64,000 nucleotides of DNA from assembly GCF_021789175.1 (NCBI RefSeq), contig NZ_CP084560.1, positions 1,612,001-1,676,000 on the forward strand, in the 5' to 3' direction. The stretch is from Arthrobacter sp. FW306-2-2C-D06B. GTDB lineage: Bacteria > Actinomycetota > Actinomycetes > Actinomycetales > Micrococcaceae. The translations under genes were made by a program, and so were the position numbers. Numbering within the stretch: the first letter of the stretch is position 1; each line of letters opens with the position of its first letter. This document shows positions 52,525 to 63,585 of the stretch, piece after piece. The notes beneath the pieces were generated by a model that saw only the letters and a list, made by a program, of their open reading frames with translations, was not told where the DNA came from and searched no databases.

Positions 52525-53506
52525 GGCCTCACTGGTTTCGCGTTTCGACGCTGTCCTGTCCGATCTGGACGGAGTCGTCTACGCGGGCCCGCACGCCATT
52601 CCCGGCGCTGTGGAGTCCTTGCAGCGGCTTGAATCAGTCGGGGTGCGCCTAGGCTATGTAACCAACAACGCTTCGCGTACCCCGGCACAGGTGGCCGCGC
52701 ATCTTCGTGAGCTTGGCGCGCCCGCTGAGGATAACCAAGTGGTCAGTTCCTCGCAGGCCGCCGGGGATCTTTTGGCCGGACTCCTGGCCCCGGGTTCGCG
52801 GGTAATGATTACCGGCAGTCCGGCGCTGGCCCACGAAATCGAACTCGTGGGCCTCACGCCAGTCCACAGCGCCAAAGAGAACCCTGTGGCTGTGGTCCAG
52901 GGCTTCAACCCGGAAATCGCGTGGAAGGATCTTGCGGAGGCGTCTTATGTTGTCGCCGCAGGCGCCCTCTGGGTGGCTACCAATACGGACATGTCCATTC
53001 CCCAGGCCCGCGGGATTGCTCCCGGAAACGGCACCCTCGTGGCCGCCGTCGCGTCGGCCACCGGCAAACAACCGCGGGTAGCCGGCAAACCGGAGGCCCC
53101 GCTCTTCCACTCGGCGGCACGGAGGCTCAAGTCGGAGCGCCCGATCGTCGTCGGAGACCGGCTGGACACCGACATCCTTGGCGGCAACCGTGCGGGCTTC
53201 GCGACGGCGGCAGTCCTCACCGGCGTCGATACGCCCGAGTCCATCCTGGCTGCACGCAGCTCGGAACGCCCCGGCTACTTGCTTGCTGATCTCACGGAAC
53301 TGTACGAGCCGTACCCCGAGATCGTCGAGGAGGACAGCACGTTCCGCTGCGGAAAGGCAACTGCCGAAGTCCAGGATGGCCTGATCAAGGTCTCCGGGTC
53401 CGAGAAGGATCTGGACGCGTGGCGCGCTGCATGCGCAGCCTGGTGGGCGGCCACCCCCGACGCTGCGGAGGCTACATCGCCGCGCCTCGAATGGCTGGAA
53501 AACTAG
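52517..53506 (+). CDS. HAD-superfamily (class IIA, NagD-like) phosphatase
   Basis: A 329-aa phosphohydrolase. Motif I is LSDLDGVVYAG with the nucleophile and acid/base Asp; motif II is YVTNNASRTP; the C-terminal VVGDRLDTDILGGNRAGF is motif IV. The class IIA cap between them suits small phosphorylated metabolites. The orthologue in mycobacteria (Rv1692) has been described as a glycerol-3-phosphate phosphatase, which is a reasonable hypothesis here. ATG 52517 overlaps the upstream stop by 8 nt. Confidence 0.9.
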   Translation: MTEASLVSRFDAVLSDLDGVVYAGPHAIPGAVESLQRLESVGVRLGYVTNNASRTPAQVAAHLRELGAPAEDNQVVSSSQAAGDLLAGLLAPGSRVMITGSPALAHEIELVGLTPVHSAKENPVAVVQGFNPEIAWKDLAEASYVVAAGALWVATNTDMSIPQARGIAPGNGTLVAAVASATGKQPRVAGKPEAPLFHSAARRLKSERPIVVGDRLDTDILGGNRAGFATAAVLTGVDTPESILAARSSERPGYLLADLTELYEPYPEIVEEDSTFRCGKATAEVQDGLIKVSGSEKDLDAWRAACAAWWAATPDAAEATSPRLEWLEN

Positions 53507-53509
53507 ACT
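53504..53509 (+). promoter_or_regulatory. -10 box of the gene at 53516 (leaderless)
   Basis: TAGACT ends 6 nt before ATG 53516 and includes the TAG stop of the preceding gene, so an internal promoter is embedded in the operon. Confidence 0.5.
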
Positions 53510-53515
53510 GGTCCA

Positions 53516-53755
53516 ATGAGCGAGTTGAACGATCACCCGGAGAGCGCCGCGGAAATGAGTGCCAGCGATCTGGACGGCCTCGAACCGCGCGATGCCCCAT
53601 GGCCGGACGACACGGCCGCGACAGGTGACGACGCCGTCGATGCTGCCTTGGGGCGGCTGGCAGGCATCTCCGTTGTGCCGGTGGCCGAGCACAGCAGGGT
53701 CTACGACGAGATCCACGACGCTCTGCTGGCGGCCCTCGACGACGAAGAACGCTGA
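53516..53755 (+). CDS. Small acidic protein upstream of tlyA
   Basis: A 79-aa strongly acidic protein. The first half is Asp/Glu/Ala-rich and probably disordered; the second half, VDAALGRLAGISVVPVAEHSRVYDEIHDALLAALDDE, is predicted helical. A short gene of this kind lies at the same place in mycobacteria (Rv1693, between the HAD gene and tlyA). Function unknown. Start ATG 53516 is supported by the -10 box 6 nt upstream and it ends 2 nt before tlyA. Confidence 0.8.
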   Translation: MSELNDHPESAAEMSASDLDGLEPRDAPWPDDTAATGDDAVDAALGRLAGISVVPVAEHSRVYDEIHDALLAALDDEER

Positions 53756-53757
53756 GC

Positions 53758-54570
53758 ATGGCCAGACTCGACCAGGAACTCGTCAGCCGTGGATTGGCGA
53801 GATCGCGGACCCATGCCGCGAAACTCATTGCGGACGGAAAAGTCAGTTCCGAAGGCAGCGTCCTCGCCAAGGCGGCGCAACAGGTCTCCGAAGAGACGGA
53901 AATCGATGTTCAAGCCCACGCCGAGGACGTCTACGTCAGCCGCGCGGGACACAAACTCGCCGGGGCGCTGGCGGCCTTCCCTTCCGTTCTTGTGGAAGGC
54001 AGGCGGTGCCTCGATGCCGGAGCCTCCACCGGTGGCTTCACTGACGTTCTGCTCCGGCAAGGTGCCGCGCACGTGGTGGCGGTCGACGTCGGGCATGACC
54101 AGTTGGTGCCGTCCCTGCGGAACGATCCCCGCGTCGCAGTCCATGAGGGCGTCAACGTCCGCTACATGACGCCCGGGCAGATCGGCGGCCCGGCCGCGCT
54201 CACCGTGGCGGACCTGTCCTTCATTTCCCTCACCCTGGTTCTACATCCGCTCGCGGCATGCACCGAACCCGGGGGAGACCTCGTGCTCATGGTGAAACCG
54301 CAATTCGAGGTCGGCAAGGAACGGCTGAGCCGGACCGGCGTGGTCACCTCCGATCATGAACGGCGTCGCGCGGTGGCCCAAGTCGCCAAAGCGGCCCTGG
54401 ATGCAGGGCTTGAACTTTGCGGCCTGGCACCGAGTCCCTTGCCGGGCCAGGACGGAAATGTGGAGTACTTCCTGTGGATAAAACGCAGGATTCAACCGGA
54501 CTTGCCTAAGATCGAAGAGCGGGACGAGGAAGTTGCTGCACTGATGGAACGACTCTGGACCACCCACTAG
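53758..54570 (+). CDS. tlyA: TlyA-family rRNA (cytidine-2'-O)-methyltransferase
   Basis: Methylates ribose of specific 16S and 23S rRNA cytidines in mycobacteria; loss gives capreomycin resistance there. The N-terminal S4 RNA-binding domain (MARLDQELVSRGLARSRTHAAKLIADGKV) is followed by an FtsJ-type methyltransferase with CLDAGASTGGFTDVLLRQGA as the SAM motif and DLSFISLTLVL. Length 270 aa matches. An haemolysin annotation for this family is historical. Operon position tlyA-nadK-recN is conserved. Confidence 0.96.
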   Translation: MARLDQELVSRGLARSRTHAAKLIADGKVSSEGSVLAKAAQQVSEETEIDVQAHAEDVYVSRAGHKLAGALAAFPSVLVEGRRCLDAGASTGGFTDVLLRQGAAHVVAVDVGHDQLVPSLRNDPRVAVHEGVNVRYMTPGQIGGPAALTVADLSFISLTLVLHPLAACTEPGGDLVLMVKPQFEVGKERLSRTGVVTSDHERRRAVAQVAKAALDAGLELCGLAPSPLPGQDGNVEYFLWIKRRIQPDLPKIEERDEEVAALMERLWTTH

Positions 54571-54583
54571 AAAGCAGAACACC

Positions 54584-55606
54584 ATGAGCAGGCGCGTTTT
54601 GGTCCTTGCCCACACCGGGCGTGAGGACTCCCTTCGCGCGGCCTGGGATGCCTGCGGGCAACTCCACTACTCCGGCCTGATCCCGGTGATGCAGAAGTCT
54701 GAATTAGACGACATCGAACGGTTCTACGGCGTGGTGGATAAGCCGATCGAGATACTCCACGAGGATGTCCGGTTGGAGGACGTCGAACTCGTCATGGTTC
54801 TTGGCGGTGACGGCACCATCCTGCGCGCTGCCGAGCTGGTCCGCAACGTCGATGTTCCCCTGTTGGGCGTCAACCTCGGGCATGTCGGGTTCCTCGCCGA
54901 AAGCGAGCGGGCCGATCTTGCCCAGACCGTAGAGTGGATCGCGAGCCGCGAATACACCGTGGAAGAGCGCATGACCATCGATGTCCAGGTGTGGGTCCGG
55001 GGCCAGAAGATCTGGCATACCTGGGCCCTCAACGAGGCCGCCATTGAAAAGGCCGACCGGGAGCGCATGATCGAAGTGGTGACCGAAGTGGATGAACGTC
55101 CGCTGACGTCGTTCGGCTGCGACGGCGTGGTCCTCGCGACCCCTACGGGTTCCACGGCTTACGCCTTCTCATCCGGCGGGCCTGTGGTGTGGCCCGAGGT
55201 TGAAGCCCTGGTGATTGTCCCCATCAGCGCCCATGCCCTCTTCGCCAAACCCCTCGTGGTTTCGCCGCGGTCCAGGCTGGCCGTGGAGATCCTCACCCGG
55301 ACTGACGCCCAAGGCGTGCTGTGGTGCGATGGCCGCCGTTCCGTGGATCTCCCGCCCGGCGCGCGGATCGAAGTAACAAGGTCAACCCGGCCCGTGCGGC
55401 TTGCCCGCACCCACCAGACCCCGTTTTCAGCGCGGCTCGTGCGGAAGTTTGAGCTCCCCATCCACGGCTGGCGGGGTCCGGCACCCCGTTCGGCAGACAT
55501 CCACACCGGTCCCACCCCCGTGATCAGGACCTTCAAGCCCAGCCCTTTGCCGGCGCCCCAGGACGTGCGGACAGGCAGAACGGCCGACCCCACAAAGGAG
55601 ATGTAA
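54584..55606 (+). CDS. nadK: NAD kinase
   Basis: Makes NADP from NAD with ATP or polyphosphate. VMVLGGDGTILRAAEL is the GGDG motif, LLGVNLGHVGFLAE follows, and the C-terminal ATPTGSTAYAFSSGGPVV is the second conserved stretch. It has 340 aa, about 40 longer than the core because of a Pro/Thr-rich tail. It starts 13 nt after tlyA and ends 3 nt before recN. Confidence 0.96.
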   Translation: MSRRVLVLAHTGREDSLRAAWDACGQLHYSGLIPVMQKSELDDIERFYGVVDKPIEILHEDVRLEDVELVMVLGGDGTILRAAELVRNVDVPLLGVNLGHVGFLAESERADLAQTVEWIASREYTVEERMTIDVQVWVRGQKIWHTWALNEAAIEKADRERMIEVVTEVDERPLTSFGCDGVVLATPTGSTAYAFSSGGPVVWPEVEALVIVPISAHALFAKPLVVSPRSRLAVEILTRTDAQGVLWCDGRRSVDLPPGARIEVTRSTRPVRLARTHQTPFSARLVRKFELPIHGWRGPAPRSADIHTGPTPVIRTFKPSPLPAPQDVRTGRTADPTKEM

Positions 55607-55609
55607 ACC

Positions 55610-57349
55610 ATGATCGAGGAACTCCGGATCCGTGATCTCGGCGTCATCACCGACGCCACGTTGCCGTTGGGGCGCGGCCTGAGCGTCGTTACGGGCGAAA
55701 CCGGTGCCGGCAAGACCATGGTGGTCACCGCCGTGGGCCTCCTCCTGGGAGCCCGGTCGGACGCCGGCGCGGTACGTTCCGGTGCCAAGTCGGCCTCTGC
55801 AGAGGCCCGGCTCTTGCTTGATCCGGCGCACGCCGCCGTGGAACGGGCCGTGGAGGCCGGCGGCGACGCGGAAGAGTACGACGGCGGCACCCAGCTCTTG
55901 CTGGCCCGCACCGTGGGCGCAGACGGCCGCAGCCGTGCTTTCGTGGGTGGGCGGTCCGCGCCTGTGGGCGTGCTGGCGGAACTTGGCGAGAGCCTGGTGG
56001 TGGTGCACGGCCAGTCGGACCAGATACGTCTCAAGGGTGCCGTGGCGCAGCGGCACGCACTGGACCGCTTCGCCGGGGCCGAGCTCGCCGCGATGCTCAC
56101 GGAATACCAGGAGCTTTACGGGCATTGGAAGTCCAGCCAGGCGGAGCTCGATACCCTCCGCGGCGAGGCCCGGGAAAGGCTACGCGAGGCGGAATCGCTC
56201 GCGGTCGCGCTCCAGGAAATCGACGACGTCGATCCCCAGCCCGGCGAGGACGAATCCCTCAAGGCCGAGGCAGTGAAGCTGGCGAACGTGGAAGAGCTCC
56301 GCATCGCCGCCGCGGCAGCGCATGAAGCCCTGATCTCGGAGGAATTCGGCGAAACAGCTGATGCCACGACGCTGATTGACTCGGCCAAACGGGCGTTGGA
56401 CCAGGTTTCCGAACATGACGAAGCGTTGGCGGGAGCCGCCGCACGCCTCGCCGAGATCGGCTTCCTCATCAATGACATAGCGGGGGAGCTGTCCAGCTAC
56501 CAAGCGTCCCTGGACTCCGAGGGGCCCGAACGGCTTTCGGAGATCGAGGAGCGGCGCGCTGCCCTGGCCAAACTCATCCGGAAGTACGCTCCGAGCATCG
56601 ACGAGGTCTTGGAATGGGCGGCAGCGTCGAGGACCCGGCTTGACGAACTGCAGGATGACTCGAGCCGGATCGAAGCCCTTGACGCCGAGGTAACCGCCGC
56701 GGAGTCGACGCTGCGAAAGCAAGCCGCACGCATCTCGAAGTCGCGATCGAAGGCGGCCAAGGAGCTCTCCGCGCGTGTGAGTGCGGAGCTCACAGCGCTT
56801 GCGATGGCCGATGCGACCCTGGTGATCGAGCTGGACAGCCAAGGACAGTTGGGGCCGCACGGCGTCGACGACATCTCCTTCCTCCTGCAACCGCACGCAG
56901 GTGCCCCTGCCCGTCCTCTCGGAAAGGGCGCGTCCGGTGGTGAGTTGTCCCGCGTCATGCTTGCCATCGAAGTGGTCCTCGCCGCTGTGGACCCTGTGCC
57001 CACCTTTGTCTTTGACGAGGTAGATGCCGGAGTGGGCGGGCGTGCCGCCGTCGAGATCGGACGCCGGCTCGCCATGCTGGCCCGCCACGTCCAGGTGCTC
57101 GTGGTGACCCACCTGCCGCAGGTGGCTGCCTTCGCCGACCAACATATCCGCGTTACCAAGACCTCCGTCAGGGGAAGCGATGGCAAGACGGCCACGGGCT
57201 TCACGTCCAGCGACGTCCAGGTCCTCGATGACGAGGAACGCGTGAAGGAGCTTGCCAGGATGCTTGCAGGCCAGGAAGACTCGGAGTCTGCGCGTGCGCA
57301 TGCCCAGGAATTGCTGGACGACGCGAAGCTTCTGCCCCAGCAGGCATAG
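55610..57349 (+). CDS. recN: DNA repair protein RecN
   Basis: SMC-like ATPase of double-strand-break repair. MIEELRIRDLGVI start, Walker A in VVTGETGAGKTMVVTAV, central coiled coils from about 160 to 380, the ABC signature in GKGASGGELSRVMLAI and Walker B in PTFVFDEVDAGVGG. Length 579 aa, normal. No SOS box is visible directly upstream; it is expressed from within the tlyA-nadK operon. Confidence 0.97.
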   Translation: MIEELRIRDLGVITDATLPLGRGLSVVTGETGAGKTMVVTAVGLLLGARSDAGAVRSGAKSASAEARLLLDPAHAAVERAVEAGGDAEEYDGGTQLLLARTVGADGRSRAFVGGRSAPVGVLAELGESLVVVHGQSDQIRLKGAVAQRHALDRFAGAELAAMLTEYQELYGHWKSSQAELDTLRGEARERLREAESLAVALQEIDDVDPQPGEDESLKAEAVKLANVEELRIAAAAAHEALISEEFGETADATTLIDSAKRALDQVSEHDEALAGAAARLAEIGFLINDIAGELSSYQASLDSEGPERLSEIEERRAALAKLIRKYAPSIDEVLEWAAASRTRLDELQDDSSRIEALDAEVTAAESTLRKQAARISKSRSKAAKELSARVSAELTALAMADATLVIELDSQGQLGPHGVDDISFLLQPHAGAPARPLGKGASGGELSRVMLAIEVVLAAVDPVPTFVFDEVDAGVGGRAAVEIGRRLAMLARHVQVLVVTHLPQVAAFADQHIRVTKTSVRGSDGKTATGFTSSDVQVLDDEERVKELARMLAGQEDSESARAHAQELLDDAKLLPQQA

Positions 57350-57388
57350 CCGCCCGGCAGCCGTCTGGGACATCGGTCACATGAGCGC

Positions 57389-59303
<1,915 letters not shown>

Positions 59304-59330
59304 TCGCTCAAACGAATGAAGGACGGCGCG

Positions 59331-59993
59331 ATGCCCGGTATTTCTGAAACCCCCAGCACTTTTCGGAGGGTTTCGGACATGCCGAGCCCGCGCCGTCTTT
59401 TGTCATCCAACAAGGTCTATGAAGGCCGTATTTGGGACGTCGTCAGTGACGCCTTCGAGCTGGGCGAAGACACCGGCACTTTGGTCCGCGACTACATCGA
59501 CCATCCTGGCGCTGTGGCGGTACTGCCGATGAATGTCGACGGCGAAATCCTGTTGCTCAAGCAATATCGCCACCCCGTGGGCATGGATCTGTGGGAGATT
59601 CCTGCCGGGCTCCTTGATGTGGCCGGCGAAGACTTCGTCGCCGGCGCAGCCCGGGAGCTCGCAGAGGAGGCAGATCTGACCGCAGCCACGTGGAATGTGC
59701 TCGCCGACTTCTTCAATTCACCGGGATCCTCGAGCGAGGCGATCCGAATCTATCTGGCGCGGGGACTGGGAGACGTGCCCGAGGCCGAACGCCACGTCCG
59801 CACCGAGGAGGAATCCGAAATCGAGCTGGCGTGGGTGCCTCTCGATGAAGCTGTTTTGGCAGTCCTGGAAGGCCGGCTGCACAACCCGTCCGCCGTCGTC
59901 GGGATCCTCGCCGTCGCAGCTGCCCGCGCCGACGGCTTCAGGAACCTGCGACCGGCCAATGCCCCTTGGCCTGCCCACCCGAGCCAGCGCTGA
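59331..59993 (+). CDS. ADP-ribose pyrophosphatase-type NUDIX hydrolase
   Basis: A 220-aa NUDIX protein. The box is [24 protein letters not shown] preceded by LWEIPAG, with the [15 protein letters not shown] stretch typical of ADP-ribose pyrophosphatases. The substrate is probably ADP-ribose or a related sugar nucleotide. Starts at ATG 59316, 59331 and 59379 are possible; 59331 follows a GGACGG. The gene sits between pyrG and xerD, as in mycobacteria (Rv1700), and ends 2 nt before xerD. Confidence 0.92.
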   Translation: MPGISETPSTFRRVSDMPSPRRLLSSNKVYEGRIWDVVSDAFELGEDTGTLVRDYIDHPGAVAVLPMNVDGEILLLKQYRHPVGMDLWEIPAGLLDVAGEDFVAGAARELAEEADLTAATWNVLADFFNSPGSSSEAIRIYLARGLGDVPEAERHVRTEEESEIELAWVPLDEAVLAVLEGRLHNPSAVVGILAVAAARADGFRNLRPANAPWPAHPSQR

Positions 59994-59995
59994 CC

Positions 59996-60958
59996 GTGCC
60001 CCAGCTCGCGGAGACCAGGGTCCAGACCGCCATTGACCGGGCCGTCACGGACTACCTGCAGCACCTTGGCGTGGAACGCGGCCTCGCAAGCAACACCTTG
60101 TCCGCCTACCGCAGGGATCTGTCCCGCTATTCGAACTTCCTGGCTGGGTCCGGTGTCGACAAGCCGGGAAATATCTCCCGCCGCGATGTCACTGCCTTTG
60201 TCCAGGCCCTGGCCGACGGCTCAGACGGCGGCGCGGCACTCGGCGTCCGTTCGGCGGCGCGGACCGTGGTTGCCGTCCGGGGACTCCACAAGTTCTGGGC
60301 CCTGGAAGGGACGACGACGGCGGACCCCGCGAGCGATGTCCACCCGCCAATGCCCGGCAAGCGTCTGCCGAAGGCCATTAGCGTCGGCGAAGTGACCCGG
60401 ATCCTTGAAGCCGCCGGTGCCGATACCGCCACCGGGTTGAGGGACCGGGCACTTTTGGAGTTCCTCTACTCCACGGGTGCCCGCATCAGCGAAGCGGTGG
60501 GGCTTGACGTCGACGATGTCTCCCTCGAGGCGGAGGCCGATGGGCCCGCGATCGTGCGGTTGTTCGGAAAGGGCTCCAAGGAGCGCTTGGTGCCGCTGGG
60601 GTCCTACGGTGCCCGCGCCGTCGGATCCTATGTGGTCCGTGGAAGGCCTGCGTTGGCCGCCAAAGGAAAAGGCACCCCGGCGCTGTTCCTGAATGCCCGC
60701 GGAGGCCGGATCAGCCGGCAAAGCGCCTGGACCATTCTCAAGACTGCGGCCGAAAAGGCCAACATCACCAAGGATGTCTCCCCGCACACCCTGAGGCATT
60801 CTTTCGCCACTCATCTGCTTGAGGGCGGCGCCGATGTCAGGGTGGTGCAGGAACTCCTGGGCCATGCCTCGGTGACCACCACACAGGTGTACACCTTGGT
60901 CACGGCCGACACCTTGCGCGAGGTGTATGCGGCTGCACATCCACGGGCGCTCGGCTGA
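59996..60958 (+). CDS. xerD: Tyrosine recombinase XerD
   Basis: Chromosome-dimer-resolution recombinase acting at dif with XerC. N-terminal SAM-like domain ([23 protein letters not shown]); catalytic residues in [16 protein letters not shown] (Arg), [30 protein letters not shown] (H-x-x-R and His) and the nucleophile Tyr in TTTQVYTLV. Length 320 aa. GTG 59996 is used. It is the housekeeping copy judging from its operon position, not a phage integrase. Confidence 0.95.
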   Translation: MPQLAETRVQTAIDRAVTDYLQHLGVERGLASNTLSAYRRDLSRYSNFLAGSGVDKPGNISRRDVTAFVQALADGSDGGAALGVRSAARTVVAVRGLHKFWALEGTTTADPASDVHPPMPGKRLPKAISVGEVTRILEAAGADTATGLRDRALLEFLYSTGARISEAVGLDVDDVSLEAEADGPAIVRLFGKGSKERLVPLGSYGARAVGSYVVRGRPALAAKGKGTPALFLNARGGRISRQSAWTILKTAAEKANITKDVSPHTLRHSFATHLLEGGADVRVVQELLGHASVTTTQVYTLVTADTLREVYAAAHPRALG

Positions 60959-60996
60959 CCCCTCGCGCTGCACGCTGGAGACTTATCGCGGTCCGG

Positions 60997-61725
60997 TTAC
61001 GCCAAGACCTTGAAGGTCAGCTCCACCGCGTTCAAGAACAGCGCCAGGATGGACATCCCGAGGCCGGCCACGAGCAGAAGGCCCGGGTGCGCCAAGCCGA
61101 CAACCACCCGCCTGAGATCAGGCCGGGAGCGCAGGAATTTCCTTGGCACCCGTGAGCTGGCGGGACTTTGGCTCCAGCCACGCAAACGTCGCGGGAACCA
61201 GGCGCAGCGGACAATGAAAGCCATCCACAGGACCGAAATGACAAGCGGGACTGCTGCCACGAGCAGGTTGAAGCCGAGGGCTGTCACTTCGCGCTCGGAA
61301 TTTCCCACTGCGGCCTGGACGGTCGTGGAGATCGAGGCGCTCATGACCACTGAGACGCCCCAAACGAGGAATGCCGTCACCAAGGCAAGGAATCTCACGA
61401 AAAAGTGGCCAAGGACTGATTCGTTTTGTGGTTTCAAATGCTTGCGGGGAGTAGCGTTCAGCACTGCGAGTGTAGACAGTAGGGTCGGCAGCGCGGCCAT
61501 GCCGACCAGCAGGTACCAGCTCCAGCCGGCCAGGTCCAGGAATTCATCGAGGAGGATCAACGCTGCCCAGAAACCGGTCCATGCCCACCCGGCGTAGAGC
61601 GGATGCCGGACCAGCCAGCCAGGGAGCCAGGCCTCGGAAGTGTCCGCTGCCTGGGCACTCGCCTCGTTCCCCGGGGCATCTGAAGGGGTTGCCGTCGTGG
61701 GACCTTCACCCCCATCCACGCTCAT
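60997..61725 (-). CDS. Multi-pass membrane protein of unknown function
   Basis: A 242-aa protein with a 35-residue polar N-terminus and about five hydrophobic segments (around WTGFWAALILLDEFLDLAG, YLLVGMAALPTLLSTLAVL, FLALVTAFLVWGVSVVM, LGFNLLVAAVPLVISVLWM, and GLLLVAGLGMSILALFL). Between the fourth and last segment is a basic loop with many Arg. I do not recognise the family. ATG 61725 is supported by TACAGT ending 6 nt upstream on the minus strand; the frame is open to 61749. It is convergent with xerD and divergent from the NUDIX gene at 61781. Confidence 0.75.
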   Translation of the reverse strand: MSVDGGEGPTTATPSDAPGNEASAQAADTSEAWLPGWLVRHPLYAGWAWTGFWAALILLDEFLDLAGWSWYLLVGMAALPTLLSTLAVLNATPRKHLKPQNESVLGHFFVRFLALVTAFLVWGVSVVMSASISTTVQAAVGNSEREVTALGFNLLVAAVPLVISVLWMAFIVRCAWFPRRLRGWSQSPASSRVPRKFLRSRPDLRRVVVGLAHPGLLLVAGLGMSILALFLNAVELTFKVLA

Positions 61726-61731
61726 GGGCCA

Positions 61732-61737
61732 ACTGTA
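61732..61737 (-). promoter_or_regulatory. -10 box of the membrane protein gene (leaderless)
   Basis: TACAGT (minus strand) ends 6 nt before ATG 61725. It lies in a 55-nt divergent gap shared with the next promoter. Confidence 0.5.
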
Positions 61738-61768
61738 GCAAGGACACACTTGTGAAGCCCCGCAGAGT

Positions 61769-61774
61769 TAGGCT
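61769..61774 (+). promoter_or_regulatory. -10 box of the NUDIX gene at 61781 (leaderless)
   Basis: TAGGCT ends 6 nt before ATG 61781. Confidence 0.5.
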
Positions 61775-61780
61775 TGGTCA

Positions 61781-62284
61781 ATGACTGCAGCCCACGTCAC
61801 CCTGTGCTTCCTGCTCCGCGACGGCGACTCCGGACAAGAGGTGCTCCTGGGCCGGAAGAAGACCGGCTTCGGCACGGGGAAGATCGTGGGCGTCGGCGGA
61901 CATGTGGAGTCCGGAGAGACAGCGGCCGAAGCCGTATGCCGGGAAGTTCAGGAGGAAATCTTCGTCCACGTGGAAGAAGGGGACCTCGTCCCCGCGGGCA
62001 CAGTGGATTTCGTCTTCCCCGCCAAGGCCGAGTGGAACATGTTCACCACGGTGTATCTGACCGGGCGATGGACAGGCGAGCCAGCGGAGAGCGATGAAAT
62101 AGCGCCGCAGTGGTACCGCGTGGAAGGACTCCCTGTCGAACAGATGTGGGCCGACGCCGAACACTGGCTGCCCGCCATGATTTCCGGCCAACGCATCGCG
62201 GTTGAAGTTGTGCTCGCTGATGACAATGAAAGTGTCGCCGAAGTCCACACGGCCGAATGGCTGGATTCGGGAGCGGCGCGTTAG
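61781..62284 (+). CDS. MTH1-like NUDIX hydrolase (8-oxo-dGTPase type)
   Basis: A 167-aa NUDIX protein. TLCFLLRDGDSGQEVLLGRKKTGFGTGKIVGVGGHVESGETAAEAVCREVQEEI has the GKxxGxGGHVExGE form seen in eukaryotic MTH1 and its bacterial relatives, with complete REVQEE. PQWYRVEGLPVEQMWADAEHWLPAM matches the MTH1 product-side region. It probably hydrolyses oxidised purine nucleotides. It is the third NUDIX gene in the window. Confidence 0.9.
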   Translation: MTAAHVTLCFLLRDGDSGQEVLLGRKKTGFGTGKIVGVGGHVESGETAAEAVCREVQEEIFVHVEEGDLVPAGTVDFVFPAKAEWNMFTTVYLTGRWTGEPAESDEIAPQWYRVEGLPVEQMWADAEHWLPAMISGQRIAVEVVLADDNESVAEVHTAEWLDSGAAR

Positions 62285-62311
62285 CCTTCAGATCAATACA
62301 ACAAACGACGA

Positions 62312-62343
62312 CGGGCCGGCACCCCACAGAGGCAACCGGCCCG
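62312..62343. terminator. Hairpin between convergent NUDIX and prpC genes
   Basis: CGGGCCGG (62312-62319) pairs with CCGGCCCG (62336-62343); the hairpin lies 20-30 nt past both stop codons. Confidence 0.75.
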
Positions 62344-62363
62344 ACGTCGAACGTTCCGAAAAA

Positions 62364-63515
62364 TTACGGCAGGTGCCGTTCGTCCACGCCGTTGTATTCG
62401 CTGAGCGGACGGATCAGGGAGTTTGATCCGAGCTGCTCCATGATGTGCGCGGTCCAGCCGGTGATGCGGCTCGCGACGAACAGCGGGGTGAAGGTCGGGG
62501 TGTCGAAGCCCATGAGGTGGTACGTGGGCCCGGCGGGGTAGTCCAGGTTGGGTTTGATCGCCTTGGCCTCGTCCATGGCCTGTTCCAGCCCGTTGTACAG
62601 GCCCAGGATCTCCGGGCGGCCGTAGTGGGCGATCATCTTGTCCAGCGCTGCCTTCATGGTGGGCACCCTGGAGTCCCCGTGCTTGTACACGCGGTGCCCG
62701 AATCCCATGACCTTCTTCTTCTGCGCCAGGGCGTGTTCCATCCAGGTCTTCGCGCGGCCAGCGGCCTCATCCAGCGATTCCTCGGTGCGGATGCCGATTT
62801 CCTCGAAGGTGTGCATGACGGCCTCGTTGGCGCCACCGTGCAGCGGACCCTTGAGGGCGCCGATCGCCGCGGTGACAGCGGAGTGCAGGTCCGAGAGCGT
62901 GGACGTGACAACGCGGGCCGTGAAGGTGGACGCGTTGAAGGAGTGCTCGGCGTAAAGGATCATCGAGACGTTGAAGGCCTTCACGACCTCTTCCACCGGG
63001 TCCTCGCCGAAGGTCATCCACAGGAAATTCGCGGAATATCCGAGGTCGTCCCGCGGTGCCACGGGTTCGATGGCCTGGCCCTCCGCGCGCCGGCGGCGCT
63101 GGTCGTAGGCGACCACTGCCGGCATGGCGGCGAAAAGGTCAATTGCCTTGGTCATGTTGGCTTCGGGCGTGGATACCTCGGCCAGCGGGTGCCGTGCTCC
63201 CAGCACCGAAGCGGCCGTTCGGCAGACATCCATGGGGTGGGCCGTCGTCGGCAGAGCATCGATGACCTGCTTCACTACAGGGTCAAGGGCGCGGCCCGCG
63301 CGCTCGCGGGCTGTGAACTCTGCAAGTTCCTCCGGCGTCGGCAGTTCACCGTTCCACAGCAGGAAGGCGACTTCTTCGAAGCTGCACTTGGCGGCGAGTT
63401 CCTGCACGGGGTAGCCGCGGTACAGCAACGAGTTGGTGTCCGGGTTGACCTTGGAGATCGCGGTATAGTCAACCACGACGCCGGCCAGGCCTTTCTTGAT
63501 CTCGACAGCTACCAT
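62364..63515 (-). CDS. prpC: 2-methylcitrate synthase / citrate synthase II
   Basis: Condenses propionyl-CoA (and often acetyl-CoA) with oxaloacetate in the methylcitrate cycle. IKKGLAGVVVDYTAISKVNPDTNSLLYRGYPVQELA start, catalytic His in GPLHGGANEAVM, second His in VMGFGHRVYKHGD, and Asp in MGFDTPTFTPLFVASR. At 383 aa it is the short citrate-synthase type. The upstream neighbour is methylisocitrate lyase, which favours PrpC over the housekeeping GltA. GGAGA precedes ATG 63515. Confidence 0.92.
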   Translation of the reverse strand: MVAVEIKKGLAGVVVDYTAISKVNPDTNSLLYRGYPVQELAAKCSFEEVAFLLWNGELPTPEELAEFTARERAGRALDPVVKQVIDALPTTAHPMDVCRTAASVLGARHPLAEVSTPEANMTKAIDLFAAMPAVVAYDQRRRRAEGQAIEPVAPRDDLGYSANFLWMTFGEDPVEEVVKAFNVSMILYAEHSFNASTFTARVVTSTLSDLHSAVTAAIGALKGPLHGGANEAVMHTFEEIGIRTEESLDEAAGRAKTWMEHALAQKKKVMGFGHRVYKHGDSRVPTMKAALDKMIAHYGRPEILGLYNGLEQAMDEAKAIKPNLDYPAGPTYHLMGFDTPTFTPLFVASRITGWTAHIMEQLGSNSLIRPLSEYNGVDERHLP

Positions 63516-63585
63516 GCTGTTCTCCTTCGTTCATCGGCAAGCACTCCGGAATAGCCGGAACGCCTGCATCCCTTGGTTGATCCAG

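Noticed and set aside
59996..60958. Integrase of a mobile element
   Set aside because: The tyrosine recombinase is XerD-length and stands in the conserved pyrG-NUDIX-xerD order; no attachment site, phage or transposon genes are nearby.
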